This document shows, one piece after another, positions 12,066 through 22,448 of a DNA stretch of 64,000 nucleotides. Each line of letters opens with the position of its first letter. Positions within the stretch are counted from its first letter, which is position 1. The translations under genes and the position numbers were made by a program. The notes below the pieces were generated by a model. That model did not search any database and had not been told where the DNA came from. It saw only the letters and a program-made list of their open reading frames with translations. This stretch comes from Thereva unica (lineage: Eukaryota; Arthropoda; Insecta; Diptera; Therevidae), in assembly GCA_949987705.1 (NCBI GenBank), contig OX465283.1, positions 77,137,720 through 77,201,719 of the forward strand, read 5' to 3'.

Positions 12066-12399
12066 GATATCTTCCCTGTATATAAAGATAAAATTTTAAT
12101 TTTTGTAAATGTTGTCTATTAACTCAATAACTAAAGAAATACATAAAAATATCACACAATTTCAAAATACTTATTATAGTTTATTTAAAAAAAAACAAAA
12201 TACTAGAAAAATTTAACGCAAAAAATATTCGTACAACTATCTTTTCTGAGAATTATTCGACACACTTTGTCACTGAATTCTGAAAATTGGCCGTTAATTT
12301 TTTCTCCAATTACCTGGGGTGCCAGCACAGAAGTGCGAGTAGAGTCAAAATAATCAGTTCTATTAATTTGTGTGAATTTTATTAGTTAGTTTTTAAAAA

Positions 12400-13428
12400 A
12401 TGGGTAGAAAAGGAAAGGAAGTGTGTGATGAAGTGAAAAAAATGATAATTAATCTTCACAACGACTGTAAGAGTTTAAGTGAGATTTCGAACATTGTTGG
12501 CAGAGCTCGGTCTACAATACAGGGAATCATTGACCGGTACTCAGAGAGAAAAACTCTGAAAAACAAGCCAAGATCGGGACGTCCTCCAAAGTTTCTTGAT
12601 GGAGATCGTCGATATATCATAAGGGCTGTCAAACAAGATCCTAAATTAAGCGCACCAAAATTAGCCGAAGAAATGGGGAACAACTTAGGCAAAGAAGTTT
12701 CTGCAAGTACCATAAGAAATGTGTTGCATGACGCTGGCTTTCATGCCCGTAGACCCAGAAGAAATTTTTTTGTAAGTGAGCCAAAGAAGAAAAAACGTTT
12801 GCAATTCGCTAGGAAGCACCATGACAAGGATTTTTCGTTTTGGCGAAGAGTGATCTTTGCAGATGAAAGCAAATATAACATATTTGGCTCAGATGGACAT
12901 TCCCTAGTGTGGAGAAAACCTAATACGGAGCTTAATCCAAAGAACTTGATTCCGACGGTAAAGCATGGAGGAGGAAGCGTTTTTGTATGGGGGTGTATGA
13001 GTGCTTCCGGTGTCGGAAATTTGGAATTTATAGAAGGAACCCTGGATCACCGAAAGTACATCGATATCCTAAAACGCAATCTTCGCAGCAGTGCTCCAAA
13101 ATTAGGCATTTTAAAGGATTTTATGTACTATGAAGATAATGATCCAAAGCACGCAGCCCTAAACACAAAGCTTTGGCTTCTTCATAATACACCGAAACGT
13201 CTAGATACTCCTCCACAATCCCCAGATCTAAATCCCATAGAGCATTTGTGGGATATTCTTGAGAGAAGGATCCGTAAAAGGACAATAACAAGTAAAGAAA
13301 GATTGAAAGAGGTTCTTAAGGAAGAATGGGATAATATTACAGCTGAAACTACCAAAAAGCTCGTAAATTCAATACCTGGCCGACTGACTGCCGTTATTAG
13401 AAGTAAGGAAAACCCGACTAAATATTAA
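12400..13428 (+). CDS. Tc1/mariner-type transposase, intact
   Basis: A 342-residue protein of normal length for the family. It catalyses cut-and-paste movement of the surrounding element, acting in the nucleus on its terminal repeats. The N-terminus holds two helix-turn-helix (paired-like) regions: about residues 8-50 (SLSEISNIVGRARSTIQGII) and 75-115, joined by a GRP-containing linker (KPRSGRPPK, 56-64). The catalytic domain shows FADESK (D155), EDNDPKH (D246) and NPIEHLW (E281). Thirty-four residues separate the second D and the E, giving DD34E. A basic stretch (EPKKKKR, 127-133) may be the nuclear localisation signal. The ATG at 12400 follows an A-rich context and lies just inside the left inverted repeat; the stop is about 70 bp before the right one. 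No frameshift or missing catalytic residue is seen, so it may be active, although the MITE inserted in the left repeat could impair excision. Confidence 0.95.
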   Translation: MGRKGKEVCDEVKKMIINLHNDCKSLSEISNIVGRARSTIQGIIDRYSERKTLKNKPRSGRPPKFLDGDRRYIIRAVKQDPKLSAPKLAEEMGNNLGKEVSASTIRNVLHDAGFHARRPRRNFFVSEPKKKKRLQFARKHHDKDFSFWRRVIFADESKYNIFGSDGHSLVWRKPNTELNPKNLIPTVKHGGGSVFVWGCMSASGVGNLEFIEGTLDHRKYIDILKRNLRSSAPKLGILKDFMYYEDNDPKHAALNTKLWLLHNTPKRLDTPPQSPDLNPIEHLWDILERRIRKRTITSKERLKEVLKEEWDNITAETTKKLVNSIPGRLTAVIRSKENPTKY

Positions 13429-13884
13429 ATGGAGTAAGTTACTATAATATACTGGTGTATTAATATATTACTATGACTATTTCTAGGCGATTACCACAGC
13501 TGTACGAATACTTTTTGCGTTAAATTTTTCTAGTATTTTTGTTTTGGTAAATAAACTATAATAAGGATTTTGAAATTGTGTGATATTTTTATGTATTTCT
13601 TTAGTTAATGAGTTAATAGACAACATTTACAAAAATTAAAATTTTATCTTTATATACAGGGAAGATATCTTCACTTTCATCCATAATTAGTGGTTGTACG
13701 AATACTTTTTGCGCTCACTGTATGTATATAAATGTAAGTAGAAAAAGGATTTCTGATAATTTTGAATTTTCGGGCTACCCTGGCGACCAAACGGTAGCTC
13801 GAAAAATTAAAATTATCAAAAATTATTTTTTTACTTACATTTATGTATATATATTTTAGGAAAAAGAAGATTTACTTTTACTGA

Positions 13885-15502
13885 CTGTATTTAGTGTGGT
13901 ATTCATTTTATTTGTTAATATCATAGATACAATTTTTAAACGAATGATTTTTGCGTACTTATGTATATGTCCCATATTCTCGTGCATTTATCACCACCCA
14001 GCTGTCGCCCATCAAATTAAAAGCTGACAACTTCAAACAATAGACTACAGGATAAAAAAAATAGCCGAAAACAACAATTCCAACTGGTTCTTTCCCACCG
14101 TAAGACAACAGTGTGCAGGGACCCATCCCAAAACAAGACACAACAGCCAACAACTAAGGATCACTTTGTGCAGGATTAAGGACTAATAGCTGTCCATTAT
14201 GAAAACGGTGTTTTTTTCCGCTGGTCAGTGAATCCATTCTTAAACCGCGAAGTTAGTACTCGAGTCACGTCTGGCAGGCACAACAATTGAAACGATAAAA
14301 AGGGATTTTTATCCTTTCGTTTTGACATATTCATTAACGTGTTTATACAGTATTATGTCCTTTTTGCTGTCACTTTCATTTTTCTCAATCCTGTCCGCAA
14401 GACGTTTCAGGTATCGCACTAAAACGAAAGGGCAAGCAGTATTCAAACCCTATTAAGGGTATCATGCAATTAAATTGAATGTTTTTTTGCTTGTCGCGCT
14501 TTCTGCATCTGTGATACCTTCCTTAAGGATTATCAAGGAAGAGTGCAGCGTCTGCCTGTCTTAGCGTGCATTGTGTCCTGGCATTGCAACATGGTTTTCG
14601 CGTTTTTATTCATCCGTTAAACTAAATTTGTTATAATTTATGGGAGGGGTGGCTCGGCTCGTCCTTTTGATTCATCGGTTGGCCCCGTATGGCGATGCAT
14701 AAATCGACTGTAAATTTTTGGGTAAATGTTTTTGAGTGTCCCTTACCTGCAATTAAGTACATGATGTTTTTGGCAGATAGGTACACACCTCTGATGGGTT
14801 TCGGTTGTTAGAAGGGTGTGCTACGGCTATATGTGTACCTATCTAAGGGTATTTTTCTAGAATTGAGCCAATTTCCGAGTGTTTTGTGTTTTTTCGTAGA
14901 CGCCGCAAAACAAGCAATTGACAAACTTTTTATTATTTATGTAAGTAAGCAAAACTATAAAAGTTTGAATACAATTTGCACATTTTTTTCATAATAATGT
15001 ATAGAAAAAGGTTTTGCTTTTTAAAGAGACTAGTAAGTAGATGGAAATAAAAATGATAGGATTCAGGGGATTCAATTCATAAGAGCATGGCTTTGCGGTT
15101 GCGCATTTTTCACTGGTTTTCTTATTTATGAAACTTCGGCTAGTTAGAAAATATTTTACTCTAGGAATATTTTACTAAAATGATAATTGTTGGTCGGAAT
15201 ATAGTCGGGTTAATGAAGCGTGAAAATCCTTAAAACTTCTTAGTCTTTAGGAACAGCTCCGATTTTGATGATTTTTTTTAAATGTATTATTTGAAATCAG
15301 AAACTATTCATTTTGCGCAATCAAAAGTCACAACCTAAAAAAACTCCGTTTGTGTCTAATAAAGATTTAAAGTACTCATGTATATGCATTCATTCGCGAC
15401 TTGTATAGGTCATCAGACATTCAATAAATCCTTTCTTGGACTAAGGGGCTAATATTTTCAGGAGTGATTCCTGGATGTGTTTGGAGAAAAAAATTGTCTA
15501 TC
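13885..15502. other. no gene; one short hairpin
   Basis: No supported coding sequence. A 13-bp perfect inverted repeat, AGATAGGTACACA (14775-14787) and TGTGTACCTATCT (14832-14844), encloses 44 bases. Its role is unknown. Confidence 0.4.
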
Positions 15503-15970
15503 CACTAAGATATAGGGTGATTACGAAAAAAATTTATTTATTTTAATATTTACTAAAACTTGAATAACTCCTAGAATTATTGTAAAGCAACATATTTAGA
15601 CTCTTCGTTTACGTAAATGTGTGTTTTTATTTAATATTAAGTACAGAAACTTGGGTGACTCCGTTTAGAAGATATTTAGGTGCAAAATGTGAGCAAAATC
15701 CTAAAATTCTTCTTTTTTCAGCATTTTGACCATATTTTGAACCTCCTACATATCACAATCGTCGGATTGTACATATCACAATTTTCTTCGTCTTCTAAGC
15801 GGAGTCCCTCAAGTTCCTGCTCTTTATATCAAATAAAAGAATACACATTAACCTAAAAGAAGAGTCTAAGTATATTGGTTTAAGATAATTAGTCTAGGAG
15901 TTATTCAACTCCAAATAAATGAAAAAAAAAAAAATACATTGTTTTTTCGTGAACACCCTGTATCTTAGTG
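15503..15970. mobile_element. 468-bp foldback MITE
   Basis: The whole segment is an imperfect palindrome centred near 15737. The ends are CACTAAGATA and TATCTTAGTG, followed inward by TAGGGTGATTACGAAAAA and the complement of CAGGGTGTTCACGAAAAA. The arms keep pairing through AATAACTCCTAGAATTAT, AGACTCTTCG and GACTCCG for about 210 bases. The GGGTGTTCACG terminus next to TA resembles mariner-type MITEs. It is non-coding. Confidence 0.75.
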
Positions 15971-16004
15971 ATTAGCCTCCTATCTAAAACACATTTTTCC
16001 TCCA

Positions 16005-16107
16005 TTTATAGCGACCTCTTTTATAACGACATTTCATTTATAACGTCGAAAATGTGAAGTAATAAACGGTTCTTAATCTATTTTGATAGAAAAATATTTG
16101 CTTATAA
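16005..16107 (+). repeat. TTATAACGAC-type repeat flanking the nested elements
   Basis: Reiterated (T)TATA(A/G)CGAC units (TTATAGCGACCTC, TTATAACGACATT, TTATAACGTCG) resemble the termini of pogo/Tigger-type elements. The series continues after the insertions at 24639 (ATAACGAC, AAAACGAC), and similar units occur near 26734-26756. This is the host sequence of the transposon at 16108-24638. Confidence 0.45.
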
Positions 16108-17342
16108 GGGTGTTTCTCTGTAAACTGGTAAATTTTTGCAAGAAATCTGTCCCAGTAACTTTTTTACGTGAATATGAAAAAAAAATATACAATTAAATAG
16201 ATATCTATCTGGTGGATAATAAACAGTAAGGGACCCAAATATATTTGTTTTATTTTAGGACTTATTGAGTAAATTTAAAAAATTCATATGTCAGAGGACT
16301 GTTGCATATGTCAGAGGACTGTATATATAAGTGAAATGAGCATTTATTAGTAGTATATATACTTTAAAAACATTCCTCATGACGCATATATATAAAAATA
16401 AAACAGTCTTCTTTGGTAGTTCCAAGTTCTCTGTGTAGTTCCAAGTAAACTTGTGAACTTTTATTTCTTCCTTAGACACTTTCTTCTTTCTCGCGCCATG
16501 ATTAAAAGATGGTTATAGACCTAAAACAAAGGCAAAAGTACAATAACAGTGCCCTAATAAATGAAACAGTCTCCTGTTTCTGTATGTAGCGGGGGACTGT
16601 TGACGGGGACTGTTGGCAGGGGACTGTTTAATTTGTGTAATTGGTACGGTACCATAAAATTCCTTCATTATGACTTTATTTTGTTATATAGAAACAATAT
16701 AAGCCATCTTATTTAAAACTATGCACAATAGAGAAAACTGGAACACTTTAAAAAAAGAAAAATAACACTTAGCAGAGGACTGTCGAATGTTGCGTACCGA
16801 TACGCGCATGTGCCCTGTTCAAATACTTTCACAGCGAGGAATTTCTTCGTTATTCTTGGTTCTGTCGGATTAAAATCCAATCACCGAATCACCTTTAGGG
16901 CATTTAATTTTTTTTATTATTACAGATGAATAACGTTTATTGATGAAGAACAGGTTTAATTACACATTTTCGGAACCACTGAATAAGGAAGATTGGTCAT
17001 TTGGCTACTAATGGACATCCATCAAAACATAAACATCATCATATTTGGCCAAGATCGCCACATTAGTCATCATCAAATTACATCGTCATTAATATTAATA
17101 TAATTTAAGTTTATTAGAATTAATTTTCAATTTACGATATTCATTCAAAATTTACTCTGGTAACCCCATCACCTCAATACACGCTTACACATAAATTAGC
17201 ATTCCCACTTTTATCGTCGAAGCAAAAATCACTTCAAACGTTACGGTTTTCTTTTGTATCCCCACTTGAACTTGAAATTCAAGCAAACGATTAAATATTG
17301 TTGCGAACGAAACGCTCGCTCTCTCTGCACCGGAGCTTCACC

Positions 17343-18440
17343 GAGGTAAGTTGATCCTGGACTTGTTCCCTTTTTCCTCCTTATTCTTTTTTTTTTCCCC
17401 CATTTCTAACTTTCCTCTGTTGTTGGGTTTCTACCAACAACAGATTTATTAATTTTCCTTGTTGTTGGGATTCGACCATCAACAAGGTTTACTAACCTTT
17501 TCCTGTTTTTGGGCTTCGACCATTAACAGGTTTACTAATTTTCCTTGTTGTTGGGATTCGACCATCAACAAGGCTTATTAATTTCGTTTGTTTTGGGTTT
17601 CGACCATAACAAACTACTAACCTTTCTTTGTTGTTGGGATTCGACCATCAACAAAGATATTAATCTTTACTGTGTTGTTGGGATTCGACCATCAACACAG
17701 TACTTCCTTTCCTTGTTGTTTTCATACAACAGTAATTTCCTTTTTTGTCATACAAGTTCAAGGTCAACTCTAAAAAACAGGTGAGTACCTCATTTTATAT
17801 GCTGATAAAATTCTATATATATATTTTTTTCTTTTCTCTTTTATTTCTTTTGTGATTCGGTGATTGAATTTATTATTTCTTCGAAATTTTGAACTTCGCG
17901 ATTTAGTGAACAACGTTGTAGAGGTGATTTTTGCAATTCGATAATTAATTCATAGCTTACATCGTTGACGAGGTGATGAGATTGAATTTATAGTTTTCAA
18001 CATTGTCGAGGGTGATCCAAATAAATTTTGAGTGAGTCTTCACTTGAATTAATACTTTGTTAAACTTATGAATTGTCAAAAATTTTATCCCTTTTGTATC
18101 TTGAATTTATTAAGGAATTGAATTATAGTTTCCAACATTGTTGAGGGTGAATTAAGTAAACTTTGATCAAATCGTCATTTGACTAAATAATTTGACAAAC
18201 GTCTAATTTATCAGAAGTTTTGTTCTTTATTGAAATTTGAATTAATAAACTTACTAACTAAACTAATTAACTAAAACTAAATAACTAAATTTGAACTAAT
18301 TTATATGAACTTGAATTTTATTGAATTACTGATATTTGAATTATCATGAATAAATTTGAACTGTTATAACTGAATCCTACTTCTTCTTCTTTTTATTTGG
18401 TTTTTTGTTTCTTTACCTTTTTTACACAGGTGTACTGCAG
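17343..18440 (+). promoter_or_regulatory. splice-site-like signals in the LTR
   Basis: Donor-like GAG|GTAAGT is at 17343-17351 and CAG|GTGAGT at 17778-17786. A pyrimidine-rich run ending ACACAG (18424-18429), with a second TGCAG at 18436-18440, looks like an acceptor. If used, splicing would remove the hairpin array (first donor) or leave it in the leader (second donor). This is inferred from consensus only. Confidence 0.4.
17417..17732 (+). repeat. tandem array of eight co-varying hairpins in the 5' LTR
   Basis: Seven well-formed hairpins start at 17417, 17457, 17502, 17543, 17586, 17626 and 17670, and a weaker one at 17711, spaced 40-45 bases apart. Most share an inner TGG-(7-base loop)-CCA with loop GATTCGA, GTTTCGA or GCTTCGA; the first has GTTTCTA. 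The outer stems differ but stay paired: CTGTTGT/ACAACAG, CCTTGTTG/CAACAAGG, CCTGTT/AACAGG, GTTTGTT/AACAAAC, CTTTGTTG/CAACAAAG and CTGTGTTG/CAACACAG. Compensatory changes indicate selection for the fold. Spacing is not a multiple of three, so it is not a protein repeat. Confidence 0.85.
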
Positions 18441-18496
18441 TTAGAGGCGTCCGAGAAATTATGCTATTCGTTTAAAGTTTTTGTATAAAAAACATA

Positions 18497-18513
18497 TGGT
18501 CCTTCGAGCCGGA
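18497..18513 (+). other. primer-binding site (tRNA-Tyr type)
   Basis: TGGTCCTTCGAGCCGGA lies two bases after the 5' LTR end. Its complement TCCGGCTCGAAGGACCA matches the 3' end of insect tRNA-Tyr with CCA, as I know that tRNA. It primes minus-strand DNA synthesis. Confidence 0.8.
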
Positions 18514-18654
18514 TGTGTTTCTAAGTGCAGTGCATAGTGTTTAAAAGGAGTCAAGTGAAATTAAAGTTATCATTTTATAAGATCTTAATATCAAACATCT
18601 ATGTGAACCTAGTGCTCAGTGACTTTCTATTTTTAAGACCAGTGTTTCAATTTA

Positions 18655-19950
18655 TTATTTTCACGGCAAGTCCCTCACCCATAGCAAGGTCTTACACACC
18701 AAGTTATTTTTATTTCAAGCCTGGTCTTAAAATTTATAATTTTCTTGAGGCAAGCCCCTCACCCATAGCAAGGTCTTACACGCCAGGTTATTTTTACATG
18801 AGCCTAGTTTTTTACATTTTTATTATTGAAATGTTTCTTGAGTTTAGTTTCAAAAATTAATTTAATTTTCGAGGCAAGCCCCTCACCCATAGTAGGGTCT
18901 TACAAACCAAGCTATTTTTATATGAACCTAGTTCTTTCATTTTATTACCGAACATTCGAGCCTAGTCCTCAAGTATATTATTTTCCCGAGGCACAGCCCT
19001 CACTTCAATCAATTGTAAGGTTTTCATATCGAACAATTATTCGAGCCTAGTTCTCAAATATTAATTTGCCGAGGCACAGCCCTCACTTCAATCAATTGGA
19101 AGGTTTTCATACCGAACAATTATTCGAGCTTAGTTCTCAAATATATTAATTTTCCGAGGCACAGCCCTCACTTCAATCAATTGTACGGTTCTAACACCGA
19201 ACAATTATTCGAGCCTAGTCCTCATCTATATTATTCTCCCGAAGCAAAGCCCCTCTTTTCAATCAATTGCAAAGTTCCAAGTCCCTCACTCATAGCAAGG
19301 TCTTACACACCAAGCTAAATTTACATGAGCCCAGTCTTAAAATGTACTACTCAAATAATTTTACGCGAGCGTAGTCTTCAACTATGTTGTTTTCCGAGGC
19401 AATCCTCTCACTTCAATTCAAATCAATTGGAAGGTTTTCATACCAACCCAATTTATTACACTCTCGAGGCAAGTCCCTCACCTGTGCAAGGTCTTAAGCA
19501 CCAAGCTACATTTACATGAGCCTAGTCCTCAACTATAGTATTTTCCGAGGAAGGTCCCTCATTTGAGATCAAATAAATTGGAAGGTTTTCATACCAACCC
19601 AATTTATTACACTCTCGAGGCAAGTCCCTCACCAGTTGCAAGGTCTTAAGCACCAAGCTACATTTACATGAGCCTAGTCCTCAACTATAGTATTTTCCGA
19701 GGAAAGTCCCTCATTTGAGATCAAATAAATTGGAAGGTTTTCATACCAACCTAATTTATTACACTCTCGAGGCAAGTCCCTCACCTGTTGCAAGGTCTTA
19801 AGCACCAAGCTAAATTTACATGAGCCTAGTCCTCAATTATACCATTTTCCGAGGCAAGTCCCTCATTTGTAATCAAATCAATTGGAAGGTTTTCATACCA
19901 TCCTAATTTATTACACTCTCGAGGCGAGTTCTCATCTATATCAACTTCTT
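18655..19950 (+). repeat. degenerate tandem repeats in the retrotransposon leader
   Basis: Two interleaved motif families alternate about every 80-130 bases: GAGGCAAGTCCCTCACC...CAAGGTCTTA, and CAATTGGAAGGTTTTCATACC, usually with GAGCCTAGTCCTCAA between them. More than a dozen GAGGCA-type units are seen. GAGG and CCTC within each unit can pair. Unit length breaks any reading frame, so the short open frames here are not protein. The function is unknown; packaging or translation control is possible. Confidence 0.75.
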
Positions 19951-20050
19951 CCACATCAAGTGTTTATAAGAGTTTAGTTCTTACATATATACCCATCTAT
20001 TGGATCAAATTCCAAATTTCTCACCCATTCTCTTCCACCGCAGCGACTAC

Positions 20051-20389
20051 TTGTCCGTGTTGTAAAAATCTCATACATTGTCAACATGTTCTAAATTTTC
20101 AAATCTCTCCCATCAACAAAAGTATGGCATTGTAAAGTCAAACCAATTGTGTTTTAACTGTCTTTCAAAGTCCCACTCCACTTTAAATTGCTCCAGTAAG
20201 TTTAGATGCAGAAAATGCGGTAAAACTCATCATACTTTACTACACAAAAATTCTTTACAAAGTTCAACTCCCAAAAAGGTATCAACCATACTTAAATGGA
20301 TCGCACTCATCACGATCAACAGCTCCTGTGTGCACACCTCGTCCATTGGCATACATTCCCAAGCTACTACCAGTTGTTACAGATTCTGA
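20051..20389 (+). pseudogene. Gag zinc-knuckle remnant, Bel/Pao type
   Basis: A fragment of the nucleocapsid part of Gag. The open frame with VKSNQLCFNCLSKSHSTLNC shows a C-x2-C-x4-H-x4-C knuckle, followed by FRCRKCGKTHHTLLH, the second Cys/His cluster. This tandem arrangement is typical of Bel/Pao Gag-Pol proteins, just before the protease. An upstream cluster (CPCCKNLIHC, about 20052-20081) is in another frame, and a stop at 20063-20065 closes the frame used downstream, so the region is broken. No Gag matrix or capsid part precedes it; the preceding 1.3 kb are leader repeats. No protease active-site motif follows. It places the element in Bel/Pao but cannot be functional. Confidence 0.8.
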
Positions 20390-22437
20390 AAATATTTCAA
20401 ATACTAGTCTTAACAAACCCTTATTCATATCTTTAACAGCTGATAAGAAGACGATGACGTCCTCGAAAACTGTTACATGTAAAGAATTCAGCAATAGAAT
20501 TAATGGCAAAACTAACTTATCAAGTAAAAGAAATGCAAATTTGAAAACAGATCCCTTTCCGATTACATCTACAGAAACCTTACCTAAATTAAAATTAATT
20601 TCATCTACCAATAATTGTAACGTCTTTCTTAGCTCATCTAAACCAATTTGCTACACAAGTAATTCATTAATCACTGTTAATTCATTAAATTTTACAAATA
20701 ATATGTTACCTACAAGACACAAGGATATTTTAATGTACTCAACTGCTGCGGACAAACAGCAGTTAAAACATCACAAGCGTCTCAAGGTAAGGAACTATTT
20801 TCAGCGCCCAACGCAGCACCAGTTGCTACTAATAAAAATAAACGTAGCATAGAAAATCCAAAATCAAATGTTTCTTCGTATTTTATTTCTTCAAAATAAC
20901 CCTCATGTTCTAACTTTTCTAACAATATTCTTCCCAGGCAATAAATGCCAGTAACTCAAACAATTCAACTTTAACTACTTCATCAAATAACTATTATCCC
21001 TTTCAAATTCAATAGTCCTCGAATTGCAGGTAAATTAATACAACCACCTGCACAACTGCGCACTGTACAATCTCATGGGATGATTTCATATCCTCCTTTA
21101 AAATCAGAAAAACCATAATTAACCTATGTACATAACAATTGGCTATAATTTATGCCTTGAAATACAGTGCACACATAAAATAATTCAACTTTCTTTACCG
21201 CCGTTAACCTATATGAAACACAATCATATAAATCCCACACATATAAAATCTGAAAAAATATTATTTCCGTTTACATAATTGATAATTTCCACAGGTATCA
21301 AACTAATTACATGCCCTGTACATACGGGTTGCACATTCTCAGTCTGAAAATTGAATTTGAATCCACTTCCTCATACATACATAACCTTATGTCAGTTAAA
21401 CGAATTGTATTTAATTTCTTCAGTCCATCCACTCTGCTTCACTTTAAAATTTAGTTGTACAAATCTCGTTATTAACAGTCTCAAAAGTCAATTATCCTTG
21501 AACTTGAAATCAAGTAAATTCCTGGTAATAAAATTTTTCTAACAGTTGAATATTAACAATTCTGTTATCATAAAAGGTTCGCTCTCTCAAATCCCTTTGT
21601 TATCAATTAATTATTTGTTCCCGATATCTGTGAACAACTCATACCGATCATTGCATTACTATGTACGAAAAGCAAACAAATAATATGGTACAAAGTTCAA
21701 AACAGTCAAGTCTTAGGATCATCGTCTCTTACAAAGACGTAACCAAGATCGATAATGAGATAAAATTAAATTCAGAGAATTACCCTTGAGAGAATTAACA
21801 TTTATATTTTGGGCCACTCGCTTGGTTTCTCAAGGTCTTAATGAAAATTAGATGTACTGCATATTACATCGAAACCAATTATTACTTGGAGATGATAAAA
21901 TGTCAATTTCATGCGTATCCTAATGAAGATACATTTCTAGCTGGATGGATTAACAAAAATATTCATAATTAGTTTGTATTGTTTTGCTTCCCTTTAGCCA
22001 ATCCCATTGATCATTTACCTATTCAAGGCTAGAATCATGGTTATTGTTTATTTGCTACTTAGTTTTGAAACCATGAGGACAATTATGCAGAAACACAAAC
22101 ATTTTCGTTTAAATAGTTGTTATAAACATCCCGACGTAAAATGGGTGTTCATTTTAGTAATAGAGACATTATTAAACTCAAGGTGTTGCAAAATGGATTA
22201 GTAAAAGTCTAAAGTTATTGTTTATTTATTTATTGCTTCTCTATTCCCTCTTCTCTTATTTTATTTATTTTTTTTCTCAATTCATCAAGGTCGATTTGGG
22301 CTAATAAACGTTACTGAGTCTAGCGCCATTGTTTCAGTTCATCTATTGTTTCTCCCCTTCCTCTTCTCCCATTTAGTTTCAACACCTCAAGGTGATTTGT
22401 TAATTTACTGTTTTGAAACATACCAAAATGTTTCAAC
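20390..22437 (+). other. internal region without pol
   Basis: About 2 kb of AT-rich sequence. One open stretch (to 20852) is serine-, threonine- and asparagine-rich with no motif I recognise. No reverse transcriptase YxDD, integrase HHCC or DDE motifs were found. The segment probably derives from a diverged or deleted pol. Confidence 0.55.
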
Positions 22438-22448
22438 GGGGGGGAGTA
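22438..22448 (+). other. polypurine tract
   Basis: GGGGGGGAGTA lies immediately before the 3' LTR start TGTTC, in the position and composition of a plus-strand primer. Confidence 0.8.

Larger units (their letters stand above)
11583..13720 (+). mobile_element. Tc1-like transposon A (IR/DR type)
   Basis: A complete element of 2138 bp, flanked by TA duplications at 11581-11582 and 13721-13722. Both ends read CAGTGAGCGCAAAAAGTA. The right inverted repeat runs about 13500-13720. The left one matches it but is split by an inserted 426-bp MITE (11640-12065). Each inverted repeat carries an outer and an inner copy of the GCAAAAAGTATTCGTACAAC-type site (left 11591-11610 and about 12219-12238; right about 13502-13522 and 13693-13712). 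This is the IR/DR layout of transposase-binding sites known from Minos- and Sleeping Beauty-like elements. The element encodes one intact transposase. Confidence 0.93.
11547..13884. mobile_element. foldback element interrupted by a Tc1-like transposon
   Basis: With 11581-13720 removed, the remaining sequence is a long imperfect palindrome. The left arm starts TCAGCAAAAGTAAATCTT (11547); the right arm ends with the complement of TCAGTAAAAGTAAATCTT (13884). The arms also pair through AAATGTAAGTA (13731 onward) and TACTTACATTT (about 13831-13841) and meet near GGTAGC at about 13785. The Tc1-like element landed in the left arm. The element is non-coding, about 195 bp without the insertion. Confidence 0.68.
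16816..18494 (+). repeat. 5' LTR of the Bel/Pao element
   Basis: It starts TGTTCAAATAC. Positions 16816-18461 align with the 3' LTR without length change; I saw one substitution, in the T/C run near 17396. The last 33 bases, ending AAAACA just before the primer site, are shortened in the 3' LTR. It contains two splice-donor-like sites, a hairpin array and a pyrimidine-rich acceptor-like site. Confidence 0.88.

Noticed and set aside
12456..12713. Minus-strand open frame inside the transposase
   Set aside because: Antisense shadow of the intact transposase gene.
14775..14844. Pre-microRNA-like hairpin
   Set aside because: The stem is only 13 bp with a 44-base loop, too short for a typical precursor.
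17417..17732. CRISPR-like array (regular palindromic repeats with short spacers)
   Set aside because: Repeats differ in their stems, spacers are only about 9-15 bases, the context is a eukaryotic LTR and no cas genes are present.
17545..17784. 79-codon open frame in the LTR (and its copy at 23178-23417)
   Set aside because: It is a translation of the hairpin array; repeat units are 40-45 bases and fall in different frames, so no protein repeat is kept.
18525..19050. Open frames with repeated SPSPIARSYTP-like peptide
   Set aside because: By-product of tandem DNA repeats in the leader; later units shift frame and carry stops.
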